64,000 nt of DNA from Roseiarcus sp963794655 (GCA_963794655.1 CAWCEV010000007.1:62001-126000), one strand, 5' to 3'; counted from the first letter of the stretch, positions 35,835 through 45,686 are shown. Notes: generated from the sequence alone by a model not told the origin. A program made the numbers and translations.

Positions 35835-38800
35835 GTGCTGAAATCCTCCCTTGACGATTTGAAGGCCGCGATCGCGAGCGGGAAGGCTTTGCTAGTTTGC
35901 GGAGCGGGCGTCAGCACGGCTGTCACCGGCGGCGCGGCGTTCGGCTGGAAGGGCCTGATCGAGAGCGCGATCGACGCCGCTTCCGGAAATCCGCCTCAAG
36001 ATTGGGCCGCCGGCTGCAAGGCGAGCCTCACGACGGACAAGACTGCTCTTTGGCTTTCGGTCGCTGATTTCGTCCAGTCAGAGATGGGGGGATGGCAGGG
36101 GCAATCTTATCGGGCTTGGCTCAAGGACAGCGTCGGCAAGCTCGAGGCCAAAAATCCCGATCTCCTTGACGCCATCAAGGACTTGCCGTGCCGGGTGGCG
36201 ACCACGAACTATGACGAACTGCTGCGCAAGCGCCTCGGCTGGACGGCTCGGACCTGGCTCAACCCGGAGTCGGTTGCGGAAGTCCTGACCGGCGATCGCA
36301 AGGGCCTCGTTTGGCATATTCACGGCGTCTGGGACGAACCCGAGTCGGTTATCTTCTCGTCGTCTGACTACACAAGGGTCAGGAATAGCCCGCGGGCTCA
36401 ATTTCTTCAGCAAAGCGTCGCTTTCAACGACACGATAATCTTCATCGGCTGTTCGAACGACGGTCTGGCGGATCAGAATATCGGCAAGCTCCTGGATTGG
36501 TTCAGCAAGGAGTGGGGCGGCCTCGGCAAGAAGCATTTCGCCCTGGTCCGGGAGCCCGACGCCAACGCGCCGGGCTGGCCCGCCGCCGTCACGCGCATAA
36601 GTTATGGCGCCGAATTCGTGGACCTGCCCAATTTCATTCGCAGCCTGGCGCCGCCGCGCGTGCAGCCCAGCCTCGCGAACAGCATTGCCGAGCACATTCC
36701 CGAAACCCCGACATTTGGCCGCGACGATGAAATTGACCGCATCGTCCGCGCGGCGTCCTCCGGCAAACCGTGCATGGTCACCGGATTGCTGGGCATCGGC
36801 AAGACCAAGGTCGCCATCGCCGCGGCATACCGTCCCGAGATGGTCACGAAATTCGCCGCGCGGCGCGTTTTTGTGAACCTGGAGGGCAGCAGCGACCCGT
36901 TGGATAGCCTGATCCTTCTCGCACGCGAACTCGGGCTCAAACCGGAACCCAACAGAAAAAGCACGCTGGCTGCGATCAGCTACGATTGCCAGGAAGCGCC
37001 CGCGTTCGCGATTCTCGACAACGCCGAAAGGCTGGCCGAAGAGAGCCAAACCGAGGCGGTCCGTGTCCTTGGCTTGATCGCCAACATTCCCGGTCTCTCG
37101 ATCCTGGTTACCTCTCGCGTACCCTTTGTCGGCCTCGCGGGCTGGGAGAAGATCGACGATCTCCCGCCCTTGCCGCCAGACGAGGCGCGCTCGCTGTTCT
37201 GCAGCATCGCAACTTCCATCAAGGCTGACGATGCCGAGCTGCCGCCGCTGCTCGACGCGATGGAAGGGCATGCGCTGTCGCTGACCATCCTCGCGAGCCG
37301 GGTCGACGCCGACCTGCGCCTCAAGCCGATGCTGGAGCGATGGCAGCGAGAGAAAGGAGCACTGCTCACGTTAAATCCGGAGGCTGAAACCCGGATGACG
37401 TCGACCCGCGCCTCGGTTCGGCTGTCGCTGACATCGCAGCACATGACCGCCATGGCCAAGCGGCTGCTGACGGTCCTCGGTTTCCTGCCCAGCGGTTTGC
37501 CGGCCAGCGGGCTCAAGGGACTTCTCGGTCGCGAAGACCTGCAGATGACCAGCAAGAAATCCGATGATGCAACCGAAGTGCTTCGTCGGCTGAGACTCAT
37601 CATGCCGCGCGCCGACGGTTCGCTTCGCCTGATCAATCCTCTGCGCGAATGCGTCAAGCTCGAGCTCCCGCTCAAGAGTCCCGATCTCGACCGGGTCGTC
37701 AGCGCCGGGCTCAAGCTGATGGCGAAGGCGGGCCGCCGCGGAGCGGAAGGCCTGCCCGAATCGGAAGCTCAGTTCCATCTCGGCAATTTCCCTGAGATTC
37801 TGACTGCCGTTCCGCTGGTTGGGTCGATGGCGAAAGTGAAGACCGCCGTCGAGTCGGCGCGCGTCCTGACGACCGACGCCAGCCGTATGGCCCCAAATGC
37901 GTTCGTCGACCTCGCGAAATTCCTGCGGGCCTATCCGAATTCCCAGTCAGCGATTGCCCAGGCGCTGAGCGTCGCCGGCGGTCTGTCGATGCGGCGGGAA
38001 GACCTGGACGGAGCGATGAAGTTTCTGGAGGAAGCCCGTGCGGCCGCAGTCGAAGGTCGCGATGAAGCCGGCGAAGCAAACGCCCTGTTAGCGCTCGGCG
38101 ATCTCGCGCTCCGCCGCGACGATCTTGAGGGCGGGAGGACGCATCTCGAGACGGCGCGCGCGATATTCACCCGGATCAAGGATAGCTCGGGCGAGGCAAA
38201 CGTGCTGCTGCTGCTTGGCGATCTCGCGCATCGACACGCCGACCTCGACGGCGCAAAGACGCTTCTCGAACAATCGCGCGCAATCGCCGCACGCGCCGGG
38301 CATCATCTCGGTGAGGCCAACGCAATTCAGCGCCTTGGCGATCTCGCGCTTCATCGCGATGACCTCGAGGGCGCGCAGACCCTTCTCGAGACGGCGCGCA
38401 AGATGCATGCCCGGATGGGCGACAGCCTCGGCGAGGCCAATGGTCTTCAACTGCTCGGCACGCTTGCGCTTCATCGCGAAGACCTTCCAGGCGCAAAGAC
38501 GTTTCTCGAGGCCGCGCGGTCGATACAGGCGCGGATCGGCGACAGCATGGGCGAGGCGAACGTGCTTGAAACGCTCGGGAGGCTCGCGCTACGCCGCGAC
38601 GACCTTGAAAGCGCGGACAAGCTCCTCGAGCGCTCGCGCTCGATCCATGCCCGGATCGGCGACGGCCTGGGGGAGGCCAACGCCCTTCAAACGCTTGGCG
38701 CGCTCGCGCTGCGACGCAACGACCTCGAGGGCGCGAAGACCGTTCTCGAAACCGCCCGCGCAACCCATGTCCGGGTCGGCAACAAGCTCGGAGAAGCGAA

Positions 38801-39185
38801 CACGCTGTTTCTCCTCGCGTTGACTCTGACACAAGAGGACACGACGCGAGCCGAGGCGAGTCTCGCCGAAGCTCTGGCGAAGTATCGTGATCTGAACGAG
38901 CGCTGGGGAATTGCGCAAGCCGAGCTGCGCCTTGCCCAAATCGCTGCGGCGCGTGGCGACCCGGGGCGCCTCGCTGCCGCCGCGGCGCAGGTTCTCGAAC
39001 TCGAGGCGCGAGATCAGATGCGGCTGGCCGGGCCCGGCTGGCGGGACTTTTGCGCGAGCCTGTTGGAGAATGATCCCGAGAGGCGGGAGGCTCTGCGCGA
39101 GGCCGCGCGTGCAGCCTGGACCGGCATAGGCGCGCTGGGCCTCGTGAGAGAAATGCTCGACTTCAAGATCGAGATCCGGCCGTAA
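35835..39185 (+). CDS. SIR2-STAND NTPase-TPR protein, probable anti-phage defence sensor/effector
   Basis: 1116 residues, GTG start. Residues 15-270 are a SIR2-like NADase domain: LVCGAGVST (21-27), TTNYDELL with Asn125, and HIHG with His163, then SSSDY and FIGCSNDGLADQNIG. Residues 290-620 are a STAND-type NTPase: Walker A GLLGIGKT (317-324), Walker B FAILDNAE (391-398), sensor VTSR (425-428) and a winged-helix region. Residues 700-1000 hold seven TPR units of exactly 40 residues. SIR2-STAND proteins of the Avs5/NLR-like class sense phage and deplete NAD to stop infection; the TPRs are the likely sensor. It is a lone gene with no mobile-element genes in view. Defence is inferred from domain order. 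Confidence 0.88.
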   Translation: MLKSSLDDLKAAIASGKALLVCGAGVSTAVTGGAAFGWKGLIESAIDAASGNPPQDWAAGCKASLTTDKTALWLSVADFVQSEMGGWQGQSYRAWLKDSVGKLEAKNPDLLDAIKDLPCRVATTNYDELLRKRLGWTARTWLNPESVAEVLTGDRKGLVWHIHGVWDEPESVIFSSSDYTRVRNSPRAQFLQQSVAFNDTIIFIGCSNDGLADQNIGKLLDWFSKEWGGLGKKHFALVREPDANAPGWPAAVTRISYGAEFVDLPNFIRSLAPPRVQPSLANSIAEHIPETPTFGRDDEIDRIVRAASSGKPCMVTGLLGIGKTKVAIAAAYRPEMVTKFAARRVFVNLEGSSDPLDSLILLARELGLKPEPNRKSTLAAISYDCQEAPAFAILDNAERLAEESQTEAVRVLGLIANIPGLSILVTSRVPFVGLAGWEKIDDLPPLPPDEARSLFCSIATSIKADDAELPPLLDAMEGHALSLTILASRVDADLRLKPMLERWQREKGALLTLNPEAETRMTSTRASVRLSLTSQHMTAMAKRLLTVLGFLPSGLPASGLKGLLGREDLQMTSKKSDDATEVLRRLRLIMPRADGSLRLINPLRECVKLELPLKSPDLDRVVSAGLKLMAKAGRRGAEGLPESEAQFHLGNFPEILTAVPLVGSMAKVKTAVESARVLTTDASRMAPNAFVDLAKFLRAYPNSQSAIAQALSVAGGLSMRREDLDGAMKFLEEARAAAVEGRDEAGEANALLALGDLALRRDDLEGGRTHLETARAIFTRIKDSSGEANVLLLLGDLAHRHADLDGAKTLLEQSRAIAARAGHHLGEANAIQRLGDLALHRDDLEGAQTLLETARKMHARMGDSLGEANGLQLLGTLALHREDLPGAKTFLEAARSIQARIGDSMGEANVLETLGRLALRRDDLESADKLLERSRSIHARIGDGLGEANALQTLGALALRRNDLEGAKTVLETARATHVRVGNKLGEANTLFLLALTLTQEDTTRAEASLAEALAKYRDLNERWGIAQAELRLAQIAAARGDPGRLAAAAAQVLELEARDQMRLAGPGWRDFCASLLENDPERREALREAARAAWTGIGALGLVREMLDFKIEIRP
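38070..38909 (+). repeat. 120-bp tandem repeats encoding 40-residue TPR units
   Basis: The motif GEAN recurs at residues 746, 786, 826, 866, 906, 946 and 986, giving codons at 38070, 38190, 38310, 38430, 38550, 38670 and 38790. Each unit reads close to LGDLALRRDDLEGAKTLLE, then ARSIHARIGDSL. The exact period and high similarity point to recent expansion of the array, as seen in variable sensor domains. Confidence 0.9.
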
Positions 39186-39206
39186 CGGCGCGAAGCGCGA
39201 GCCCCT

Positions 39207-42200
39207 CTACCCTTTCTTCGCAGCAATCTTGGCGATCTCGCGCATGACTGCGAGCGTGCCCTCGAGCCGGTCCTCGAGCTTCTCGAACTCGTCCGTGACG
39301 ACGATGCGCATGTCCGGGCGGACGCGGGCGCGCTCGCCCTGGGCGGCGACCCATCTGACCAGCGCCGCCGGATTGGCGAAGGACTTGCCGCGGAAGGCGA
39401 GCGTCAGGCCTTTCGGGCCGGCCTCGAGCTTTTCGACATTGGCGCGGCGGCAGAGGGCCTTGATCTGGACCAGGCTGAGCAGAAGCCCGACTTCCGGCGG
39501 CGGCGGGCCGAAGCGGTCGACGATTTCGGCGCCCATCGCGTCGATCTCGGCCTCGTCTTCGAGCGCCGAGAGGCGGCGATAGAGCGCGAGCCGGGTCGGC
39601 AAATCGGGAATATAGGCCTCCGGGATCGTCACCGGCGCTCCGAGCTGGATGGTTGGCGACCAAATGTCCTCGGCCGGCGCGTCCTCGCCCGACTTGATGC
39701 GCTCGACCGCCTCGCGCACCATCTGCTGATAGAGCTCGTAGCCGACCTCCTTGATGTGGCCGGACTGCTCCTCGCCGAGCAGATTGCCGGCGCCGCGCAG
39801 GTCGAGGTCGTGGCTCGCCAGCTGAAAGCCGGCGCCGAGCGTGTCGAGCGATTGCAGGACGGCGAGGCGCTTCTCGGCCTGCGTAGTGATCTTGGCCTTG
39901 GCCGGGGTGGTGAAATAGGCATAGGCGCGCACTTTGGAGCGGCCGACGCGGCCACGCAGCTGATAGAGCTGCGCGAGACCGAACATGTCGGCGCGGTGCA
40001 CGATCATGGTGTTGGCGCGCGGGATGTCGAGGCCGGATTCGACGATCGCGGTCGAGAGCAGGATGTCGTACTTGCCGTCGTAGAAGGCGCCGATCTTGTC
40101 CTCGAGTTCGCGCGCCGGCATTTGCCCGTGGGCGACGACGAATTTGCACTCGGGCGCGTTCTGGCGAAGGAACGCCGCCGCTTCGTCGAGGTCCTCGATC
40201 CGCGGGCAGACATAGAAGGACTGTCCGCCGCGATAGCGTTCGCGCAACAGCGCCTCGCGGACGATCAGCGCGTCGAACGGGGAAACGAAGGTGCGCACCG
40301 CGAGCCGGTCGATCGGCGGGGTGGCGATGATCGACATCTCGCGCACGCCGGTCATCGCGAGCTGCAGCGTGCGGGGGATCGGCGTCGCAGACAATGTCAG
40401 CACATGCACTTCCGAGCGCAGTTCCTTCAGCCGCTCCTTGTGGCCGACGCCGAAATGCTGCTCCTCGTCGACGACGACGAGGCCAAGGTCCTTGAAGCTC
40501 ACGGTCTTGCCGAGGACCGCATGCGTGCCGACCACGATGTCGATTCCGCCTTCAGCGAGGGCTTTCTTCACCTCGCGGGTCTCGCCCGCACCGACCATGC
40601 GCGAGAGCTGGCCGATCCCGACCGGGAGGCCGGCGAAGCGTTCGCGGAAGTTCTTGGCGTGCTGGCGCGCGAGCAGCGTTGTCGGGGCGACGATCACGGT
40701 CTGCTTGCCGTTGATCGCGGCGGCGAAGGCGGCGCGCAGCGCGACCTCGGTCTTGCCGAAGCCGACGTCGCCGCAGACCAGCCGGTCCATCGGGCGGCCT
40801 GCGGCGAGATCGTCCAGCGTCGCCTGGATCGCGCTCTCCTGGTCGGGCGTCTCCTCATAGGGAAAGCGAGCGCAGAATTCGTCGTAGAGGCCTTCCGGGA
40901 CGGTGAGGCGCGGCGCTTCGTGCATCATCCGCTGGGCGGCGACGCGGATAAGCTCGCCCGCCATCTCACGCACGCGCTTCTTCAGCCGCGCCTTGCGCGA
41001 CTGCCAGCCGGCTCCACCGAGCCGGTCGAGTTCGCCGGTCTCCGAGCCGTAGCGCGACAGGAGCTCGAGATTTTCAACCGGCAGGAAAAGCCGGTCGCCG
41101 CCGGCATAATGAAGCTCGAGACAATCGTGCGGGGCGCCCGCGGCCTCGATCGTCTGCAAGCCGACGAAACGCCCCACGCCATGGTCGATATGGACGACGA
41201 GATCGCCGGCGGTGAGCGCGCTCGCCTCCGCCAGCACGTCCTGGGCGCGCCGCCGGCGCCGCGATTGGCGCACGAGCCGGTCGCCGAGAATGTCCTGCTC
41301 GCCGATGATGGCGAAACCGGGCGCCTCGAACCCCTGCTCGAGCGCGATGACGGCGAGCGGCAACGCGCCGCCGCGCACTGTCTTCGCCTGATGATAGGAC
41401 GAAACGAACTCGAGCGGCTTCAGGCCATGCTCGGCGAGCACGTGGCTCAGCCGCTCGCGCGAGCCGTCGCTCCAACCCGCGACGATGACGTTCAGGCCCT
41501 GCGCACGCAGCGCCTTCACATGCACGACCGAGGCGTCGAACACATTGGCGCTTTCGTTCTGCCGCTCAGGGGCGAAATTGCGTCCGACCCGTCCGCCGCA
41601 ATCGATAGCGTCGGCGGCGTCGGGCGGCGGCTCGAACGGAACGAGCCGCGCGAGCGGCTGCGCAGCGAGCCGCTCGCTCCACTCGCTTTCGCTCATATAG
41701 AGCCGGGTGAAAGGCAGCGGCTTATAGTCAGCCTTGACCGGATCCTCCGCGTAAGCCGCGCGGCGCGCCGCGTAGTTATCGGCGATGAGGGCGACGCGTT
41801 CATGCGCCGCAGTCTCGGCGCGCCCGTCGAGCACGAACGGCGCGTTCGCAACATAGTCGAACAGAGTGTCGAGGCTTTCATAGAGCAGCGGCAGCCAGTG
41901 CTCGAGGCCGATCGCGCGGCGCCCTTCGCTGACCGCGGCGTAGAGGTCGTCGTCGCGGGTCGGCGCGCCGAATTCCTGGGCATAGGCCTGACGAAAGCGG
42001 CGGATCGATTCCGTGGTCAGCCGCGCCTCGCTCACCGGGACGAGATCGAGCGAGCGCAACTGCGTGGTCGAACGCTGGGTCTCCGCATCGAAGGCGCGGA
42101 TCGATTCGAGCGTATCGCCAAAAAAGTCGAGCCGGATCGGCGCCCCGGCGCCGGGCGGATAGAGATCGAGAATGCCGCCGCGCGAGGCATAGTCGCCGAC

Positions 42201-42731
42201 GTCATGCACCGTGCTCGCCCTGGCGTAGCCGTTCGACTCGAGCCAGCGCGCGAGATCCTCCATCCTGACGCTATTACCCGGCGCGGCCGAAAAAGCGGCC
42301 GAGGCGACGAAAGAGCGCGGCGGAACGCGCTGGGTCAGCGCATTGACGGCGGCGACCAGAATGCGCGGCCGCTCGACGGCGCCTCGTGTGCGCGCGAGCC
42401 GCGCCAGCACCGTCATCCGCTCGGCCGAAACCGCGGCGTTGGGCGAGACGCGGTCGTAGGGCTGGCAATCCCATGACGGAAAATGCAACGCCTCGACTTC
42501 GGGTGCGGCGAAAGCGAGCGCATCGATGAACGCCTGCGCGCGCAAACCGTCGCGGGCGACGAAAACGAGCGTCACGGCCCGTCTCTCGCCGGCCTTGGCG
42601 AGGGCGCGCGTCAGCTCGGCGACGACGAAAGCGTCGTAACCCTCGGGCGCTCGCGCCAGCGTGACCGCGCCGCCCTCTTCGAGGCGGCGAATGGCGGCGG
42701 CGGCAGGATGCTGGGATGCGACGACGTTCAT
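39207..42731 (-). CDS. mfd: Transcription-repair coupling factor
   Basis: 1174 residues, full length. The N-terminal UvrB-like region (DYASRGGILDLYPPGAGAPI) binds UvrA; the RNA polymerase-interacting domain includes DLVVHIDHGVGRFVGLQTIE; the RecG-like translocase shows LVCGDVGFGKTEVALRAAFA (Walker A), DEEQHFGVGHKERLK (DEEQ box), TLSATPIPRTLQLAMTG and the TRG-type motif VESGLDIPRANTMIVHRAD. It removes stalled RNA polymerase and recruits UvrA. The start overlaps the sdhE stop (ATGA), an arrangement common in alphaproteobacteria. Confidence 0.97.
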   Translation of the reverse strand: MNVVASQHPAAAAIRRLEEGGAVTLARAPEGYDAFVVAELTRALAKAGERRAVTLVFVARDGLRAQAFIDALAFAAPEVEALHFPSWDCQPYDRVSPNAAVSAERMTVLARLARTRGAVERPRILVAAVNALTQRVPPRSFVASAAFSAAPGNSVRMEDLARWLESNGYARASTVHDVGDYASRGGILDLYPPGAGAPIRLDFFGDTLESIRAFDAETQRSTTQLRSLDLVPVSEARLTTESIRRFRQAYAQEFGAPTRDDDLYAAVSEGRRAIGLEHWLPLLYESLDTLFDYVANAPFVLDGRAETAAHERVALIADNYAARRAAYAEDPVKADYKPLPFTRLYMSESEWSERLAAQPLARLVPFEPPPDAADAIDCGGRVGRNFAPERQNESANVFDASVVHVKALRAQGLNVIVAGWSDGSRERLSHVLAEHGLKPLEFVSSYHQAKTVRGGALPLAVIALEQGFEAPGFAIIGEQDILGDRLVRQSRRRRRAQDVLAEASALTAGDLVVHIDHGVGRFVGLQTIEAAGAPHDCLELHYAGGDRLFLPVENLELLSRYGSETGELDRLGGAGWQSRKARLKKRVREMAGELIRVAAQRMMHEAPRLTVPEGLYDEFCARFPYEETPDQESAIQATLDDLAAGRPMDRLVCGDVGFGKTEVALRAAFAAAINGKQTVIVAPTTLLARQHAKNFRERFAGLPVGIGQLSRMVGAGETREVKKALAEGGIDIVVGTHAVLGKTVSFKDLGLVVVDEEQHFGVGHKERLKELRSEVHVLTLSATPIPRTLQLAMTGVREMSIIATPPIDRLAVRTFVSPFDALIVREALLRERYRGGQSFYVCPRIEDLDEAAAFLRQNAPECKFVVAHGQMPARELEDKIGAFYDGKYDILLSTAIVESGLDIPRANTMIVHRADMFGLAQLYQLRGRVGRSKVRAYAYFTTPAKAKITTQAEKRLAVLQSLDTLGAGFQLASHDLDLRGAGNLLGEEQSGHIKEVGYELYQQMVREAVERIKSGEDAPAEDIWSPTIQLGAPVTIPEAYIPDLPTRLALYRRLSALEDEAEIDAMGAEIVDRFGPPPPEVGLLLSLVQIKALCRRANVEKLEAGPKGLTLAFRGKSFANPAALVRWVAAQGERARVRPDMRIVVTDEFEKLEDRLEGTLAVMREIAKIAAKKG

Positions 42732-43030
42732 GCGCCCCCGTCCCTTTTCAGCGCCACGCGAGGCGCCTCCGCCACGCGCGCGAACAGGGGCGTGTCATAA
42801 GCGGGGGGAATAGCTTCGCCGCCAGTGATCCAAGCGAGAATCTGAGGATCGGGGATATCGAGCAAGCTCTCGAACTCATCGACCTCGGCTTCAGTCATCG
42901 CAGGCAGGTTCATATCGGCGAACTGGCCCATCACGAGATCCATCTCGCGCAGGCCGCGGCGCCAGGCGCGGAACAGAATCCGCCGCCGCCGCTCATCGAG
43001 CGCGGAACTGCTCAAAGTCGAGCCGGGCAT
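42728..43030 (-). CDS. sdhE: Succinate dehydrogenase flavinylation factor SdhE
   Basis: 100 residues from the ATG at 43030; an in-frame TTG lies further upstream. The RGxxE-type signature is present: RRRRILFRAWRRGLREMDLV. SdhE helps attach FAD covalently to the SdhA subunit. It is translationally coupled to mfd by a four-base overlap; in many relatives recG lies on its other side, but here an NTF2-like gene takes that place. Confidence 0.92.
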   Translation of the reverse strand: MPGSTLSSSALDERRRRILFRAWRRGLREMDLVMGQFADMNLPAMTEAEVDEFESLLDIPDPQILAWITGGEAIPPAYDTPLFARVAEAPRVALKRDGGA

Positions 43031-43200
43031 TAAGACCTTTGGGATTGGCAGCAACGGCGGGCTTATAACCCGCCTAAGAGCGAAAGTCAGCGCCCACTAC
43101 TGGCGCGCCCGAGCGAATTGACAGTTCCCGCCGATCGACTGATCCTCCAAAGGCGCGTCGCGATATTCGACAATTTGATTTGAGAGATTTGGAGGGAACT

Positions 43201-43623
43201 ATGCCGACCAAGGCTATGATTGAGAACGTCGTACGCTCGACCTATCTCGCGCGAGTTCGAGAGGACGCCGACGCTGCGGCCTTGGCTTTTTCCGATCAAG
43301 CCATCTTGCAGGTAAGCGCCGCGACGATTCCCGGCTTCGCAGATCCGATCAAAGGCCGCGCGGCCATACGCCAAGCGCTGACAAATTTCGCTAACACCCT
43401 CAGATACGAAGACTGGAAAGAGCTTGCTCTCATCGTCGAGGGCAACAAAGCCGCGATTCGCTGGCGGGCAAAGATGACTTGCATCGAAACCGACCGCTCG
43501 CATGTCTTCGACTGTGTCGATCTTGTCGAGGTCGATGGCGACAGCATCGCCGCTCTCTATCATACCATCGATACCGGAGCGCTTGCCGCGCTTCTCCCGC
43601 CAGGATTGTCAAACGCGGCCTAA
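43201..43623 (+). CDS. SnoaL/NTF2-like protein
   Basis: 140 residues from an ATG with GGAGGGA upstream. The pattern ENVVRSTYLARVREDADAAA, then FADPIKGRAAIRQALTNF and RWRAKMTCIETDRSHVFDCV is that of a SnoaL/ketosteroid isomerase-like single-domain protein. Unlike the NTF2-like gene at 3.8 kb it has no signal peptide, so it is cytoplasmic. The last 15 bases overlap the 3' end of the convergent ycaQ-like gene. Substrate unknown. Confidence 0.8.
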   Translation: MPTKAMIENVVRSTYLARVREDADAAALAFSDQAILQVSAATIPGFADPIKGRAAIRQALTNFANTLRYEDWKELALIVEGNKAAIRWRAKMTCIETDRSHVFDCVDLVEVDGDSIAALYHTIDTGALAALLPPGLSNAA

Positions 43624-44793
43624 TTTTCGCGGCAGCACGACCTCCGCAAGTCCGAGCCAGCCTGCCAGCGCCGCAAGCTCCACGGAAATCGCGTCCATGG
43701 CGTCCGCGGGGGCGTGCGCCTCGAGATGGACCGCGTGGACCAGCAGTCGACCGCTCTGCCGGTCCGCCTTCAGGTCGAGCCGGGCGATCAGCCGGTCGCC
43801 GAGCAGGAAAGGAAGGACATAATAGCCGTGCTGGCGCTTTTCGGCCGGGGTGTAAATCTCGATCCGGTAGTGGAAGTCGAATAGCCGCAAGGTGCGGGAA
43901 CGCTCCCAGACCAGCGGATCGAACGGCGCGAGAAGCGCGCGGGCGGAGATGCGGCGCGGCCTGCGGGCGTCGCGGTGGAGATAGGCGTCGTGAGCCCAGC
44001 CGGGAACCTCGACAGGCTCGAGAACGCCGGCCTCAAGCAGCGACTCGATGGCCGCTCGCGCATCATTCGGGCCAAGCCGGAAATAGTCGCGCAGTTCCTG
44101 CGCCGTCGCGACGCCGAGCGCGCTGGCCGCCCGTTCGACGAGCGCGCGCTGCGCGTCCTTCTCGTGCGGAGTGGGCAGAGCGAGAACCTCGGGCGGAATG
44201 ACGCGCTCGGTGAGGTCGTAAACCCGTTCGAAGCTGCCGCGCCGGGTCGCGGTCGTGATGTGGCCGGCCCAGAACAGCCACTCGAGCGCGCGTTTGACGT
44301 CGCTCCATTGCCACCAGCCCGACCGGCCCCGTTTTTCCTCGAGATCCGAAGCGGAGCTGGGACCCTCGTTGCGGATGCGATTGAGGAGAGCTTCCGCCTC
44401 GGCCCGGCGTTCGCCCGCGAATAGCCGCAACCCCTTCCAGCCGGCTCCTCCGCGGTCGGCGCGGGCCATCCGCCAGCGCAGCAGGGGATGGAGCGCCAGC
44501 GGCAGGAGCGAAGCCTCATGGGCCCAATACTCGAACAGCCGCCGCTTCTTCCGGCTGCCCCAAGCGGTCGTGTCGATCAGTGAGCGGTCATAAGGACCGA
44601 GGCGGGAGAAGGCCGGCAGGTAATGGGCCCGGACCAGGACGTTGACGCTATCGATCTGGTGCAGGGAGAGCTGGTCGACAGTCTTGAGCCATCGCGCGGC
44701 CGTGACCTTCTCGGGGCGCGGGCCGCCGAAGCCCTGGGCCGCAAGAGCGATCCGCCGCGCTTCGACAAGGGAGAGCTTTTGAACCTTGGTCAC
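43609..44793 (-). CDS. ycaQ: YcaQ/AlkZ-like winged-helix DNA glycosylase
   Basis: 394 residues of the HTH_42 family. Relatives (E. coli YcaQ, Streptomyces AlkZ) unhook interstrand crosslinks and alkylated bases. The catalytic QxD motif is visible in LHQIDSVNVLVRAHYLPAFS, and the family blocks FEYWAHEASLLPLALHPLLR and LLAPFDPLVWERSRTLRLFDF are present. The start is a GTG that overlaps the stop of the EamA gene by four bases (GTGA), so the two are translationally coupled. It ends inside the convergent NTF2-like gene. Confidence 0.88.
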   Translation of the reverse strand: MTKVQKLSLVEARRIALAAQGFGGPRPEKVTAARWLKTVDQLSLHQIDSVNVLVRAHYLPAFSRLGPYDRSLIDTTAWGSRKKRRLFEYWAHEASLLPLALHPLLRWRMARADRGGAGWKGLRLFAGERRAEAEALLNRIRNEGPSSASDLEEKRGRSGWWQWSDVKRALEWLFWAGHITTATRRGSFERVYDLTERVIPPEVLALPTPHEKDAQRALVERAASALGVATAQELRDYFRLGPNDARAAIESLLEAGVLEPVEVPGWAHDAYLHRDARRPRRISARALLAPFDPLVWERSRTLRLFDFHYRIEIYTPAEKRQHGYYVLPFLLGDRLIARLDLKADRQSGRLLVHAVHLEAHAPADAMDAISVELAALAGWLGLAEVVLPRKLGRV

Positions 44794-45686
44794 GTCGCTC
44801 GGCTCGCGGCCCTCCGTCTGAAAAGCGGCGCAAACTCCGCCGCAGCGGCGCCGACGAGGATCAGCACACAGCCAAGCACGCCGATGGCGGTCAGACGCTC
44901 GCTCAAAAGGACCGCGCCCGCGACTGCGGCAAAGACGCTCTCAAGCGCGAGGATGAGCGCCGCCTCGGCCGGCGGGGTATGCGCCTGGGCGAAGATCTGG
45001 ATCGTGTAGGCGAGCGCACCCGAAACAACGCCTGCGAACAGGATCGTCGGCGCGGTCGCGGCGAACGCGCCCGCGGGCGTCGATTCGAGAAACGCCGAGC
45101 TGAGAGCCGCGAGGCTGGCGCAAACTGCATATTGCACGAAGGCGAGCAGGAGCGGCCGTCCGGAGCGGGCAAGGAAGATCGGCGTCAGCGCAATCCCGGT
45201 CGCCCAGGCGAAATCAGCGAGTAGAACGAGCGCATCGCCAGGGTTTGGAGGACCGAGCCCGCCGCCCGTAGCGAGCAGCCAGGCTCCAATGAGCGACACC
45301 AGGCCCGCGGCGATTACGATCGCTCGAGGCCGGGCGCCGCTCAGCGCCCACACGACGAAGGGGGTAAGCACCACATAGGACGCGGTCAGAAAGCCAGCGT
45401 TTGTAGCTGTGGTCGTTTCGATCCCGGCCTGCTGCAGGGTCGTGCCGAGGAAGAGGGTGATCCCTATCGCCAGCGCGAGCCGCCATTCGTCGCGCTGGAG
45501 CGGGTGCGGCTTGCGGCGGAATTCCCAAAGCGCTAGCGGCGCAAGCACGATAGCCGATACGGCGAAGCGCGCGGCGACAAAGGCGAGCGCAGGCATGGTC
45601 GCCGCGGCGTATTTCTGCGCGACGAAGGTCACGCCCCATAAGAACGCGGTGATGAGGAGCAGGCCGTCCGCGCGGAGCCGGCTCAT
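44790..45686 (-). CDS. EamA/DMT-family permease
   Basis: 298 residues from the ATG at 45686; an in-frame GTG lies at 45713. Ten hydrophobic helices form two EamA repeats. The first opens DGLLLITAFLWGVTFVAQKY and the second includes LILALESVFAAVAGAVLLSE, the typical end-of-repeat motif. It belongs to the drug/metabolite exporters of the inner membrane; substrate unknown. It lies about 30 bases after mce and overlaps ycaQ. Confidence 0.9.
   Translation of the reverse strand: MSRLRADGLLLITAFLWGVTFVAQKYAAATMPALAFVAARFAVSAIVLAPLALWEFRRKPHPLQRDEWRLALAIGITLFLGTTLQQAGIETTTATNAGFLTASYVVLTPFVVWALSGARPRAIVIAAGLVSLIGAWLLATGGGLGPPNPGDALVLLADFAWATGIALTPIFLARSGRPLLLAFVQYAVCASLAALSSAFLESTPAGAFAATAPTILFAGVVSGALAYTIQIFAQAHTPPAEAALILALESVFAAVAGAVLLSERLTAIGVLGCVLILVGAAAAEFAPLFRRRAASRAT

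Noticed and set aside
41440..41460. Second CACGTG palindrome core as a further parS site
   Set aside because: CACGTG occurs inside mfd, but the flanks do not match the parS consensus beyond the six-base core.
39756..42476. Plus-strand open frame of 906 codons opposite mfd
   Set aside because: It is fully antisense to mfd, which has every expected motif. Long antisense frames are common in high-GC coding DNA, and its residue make-up is not protein-like.
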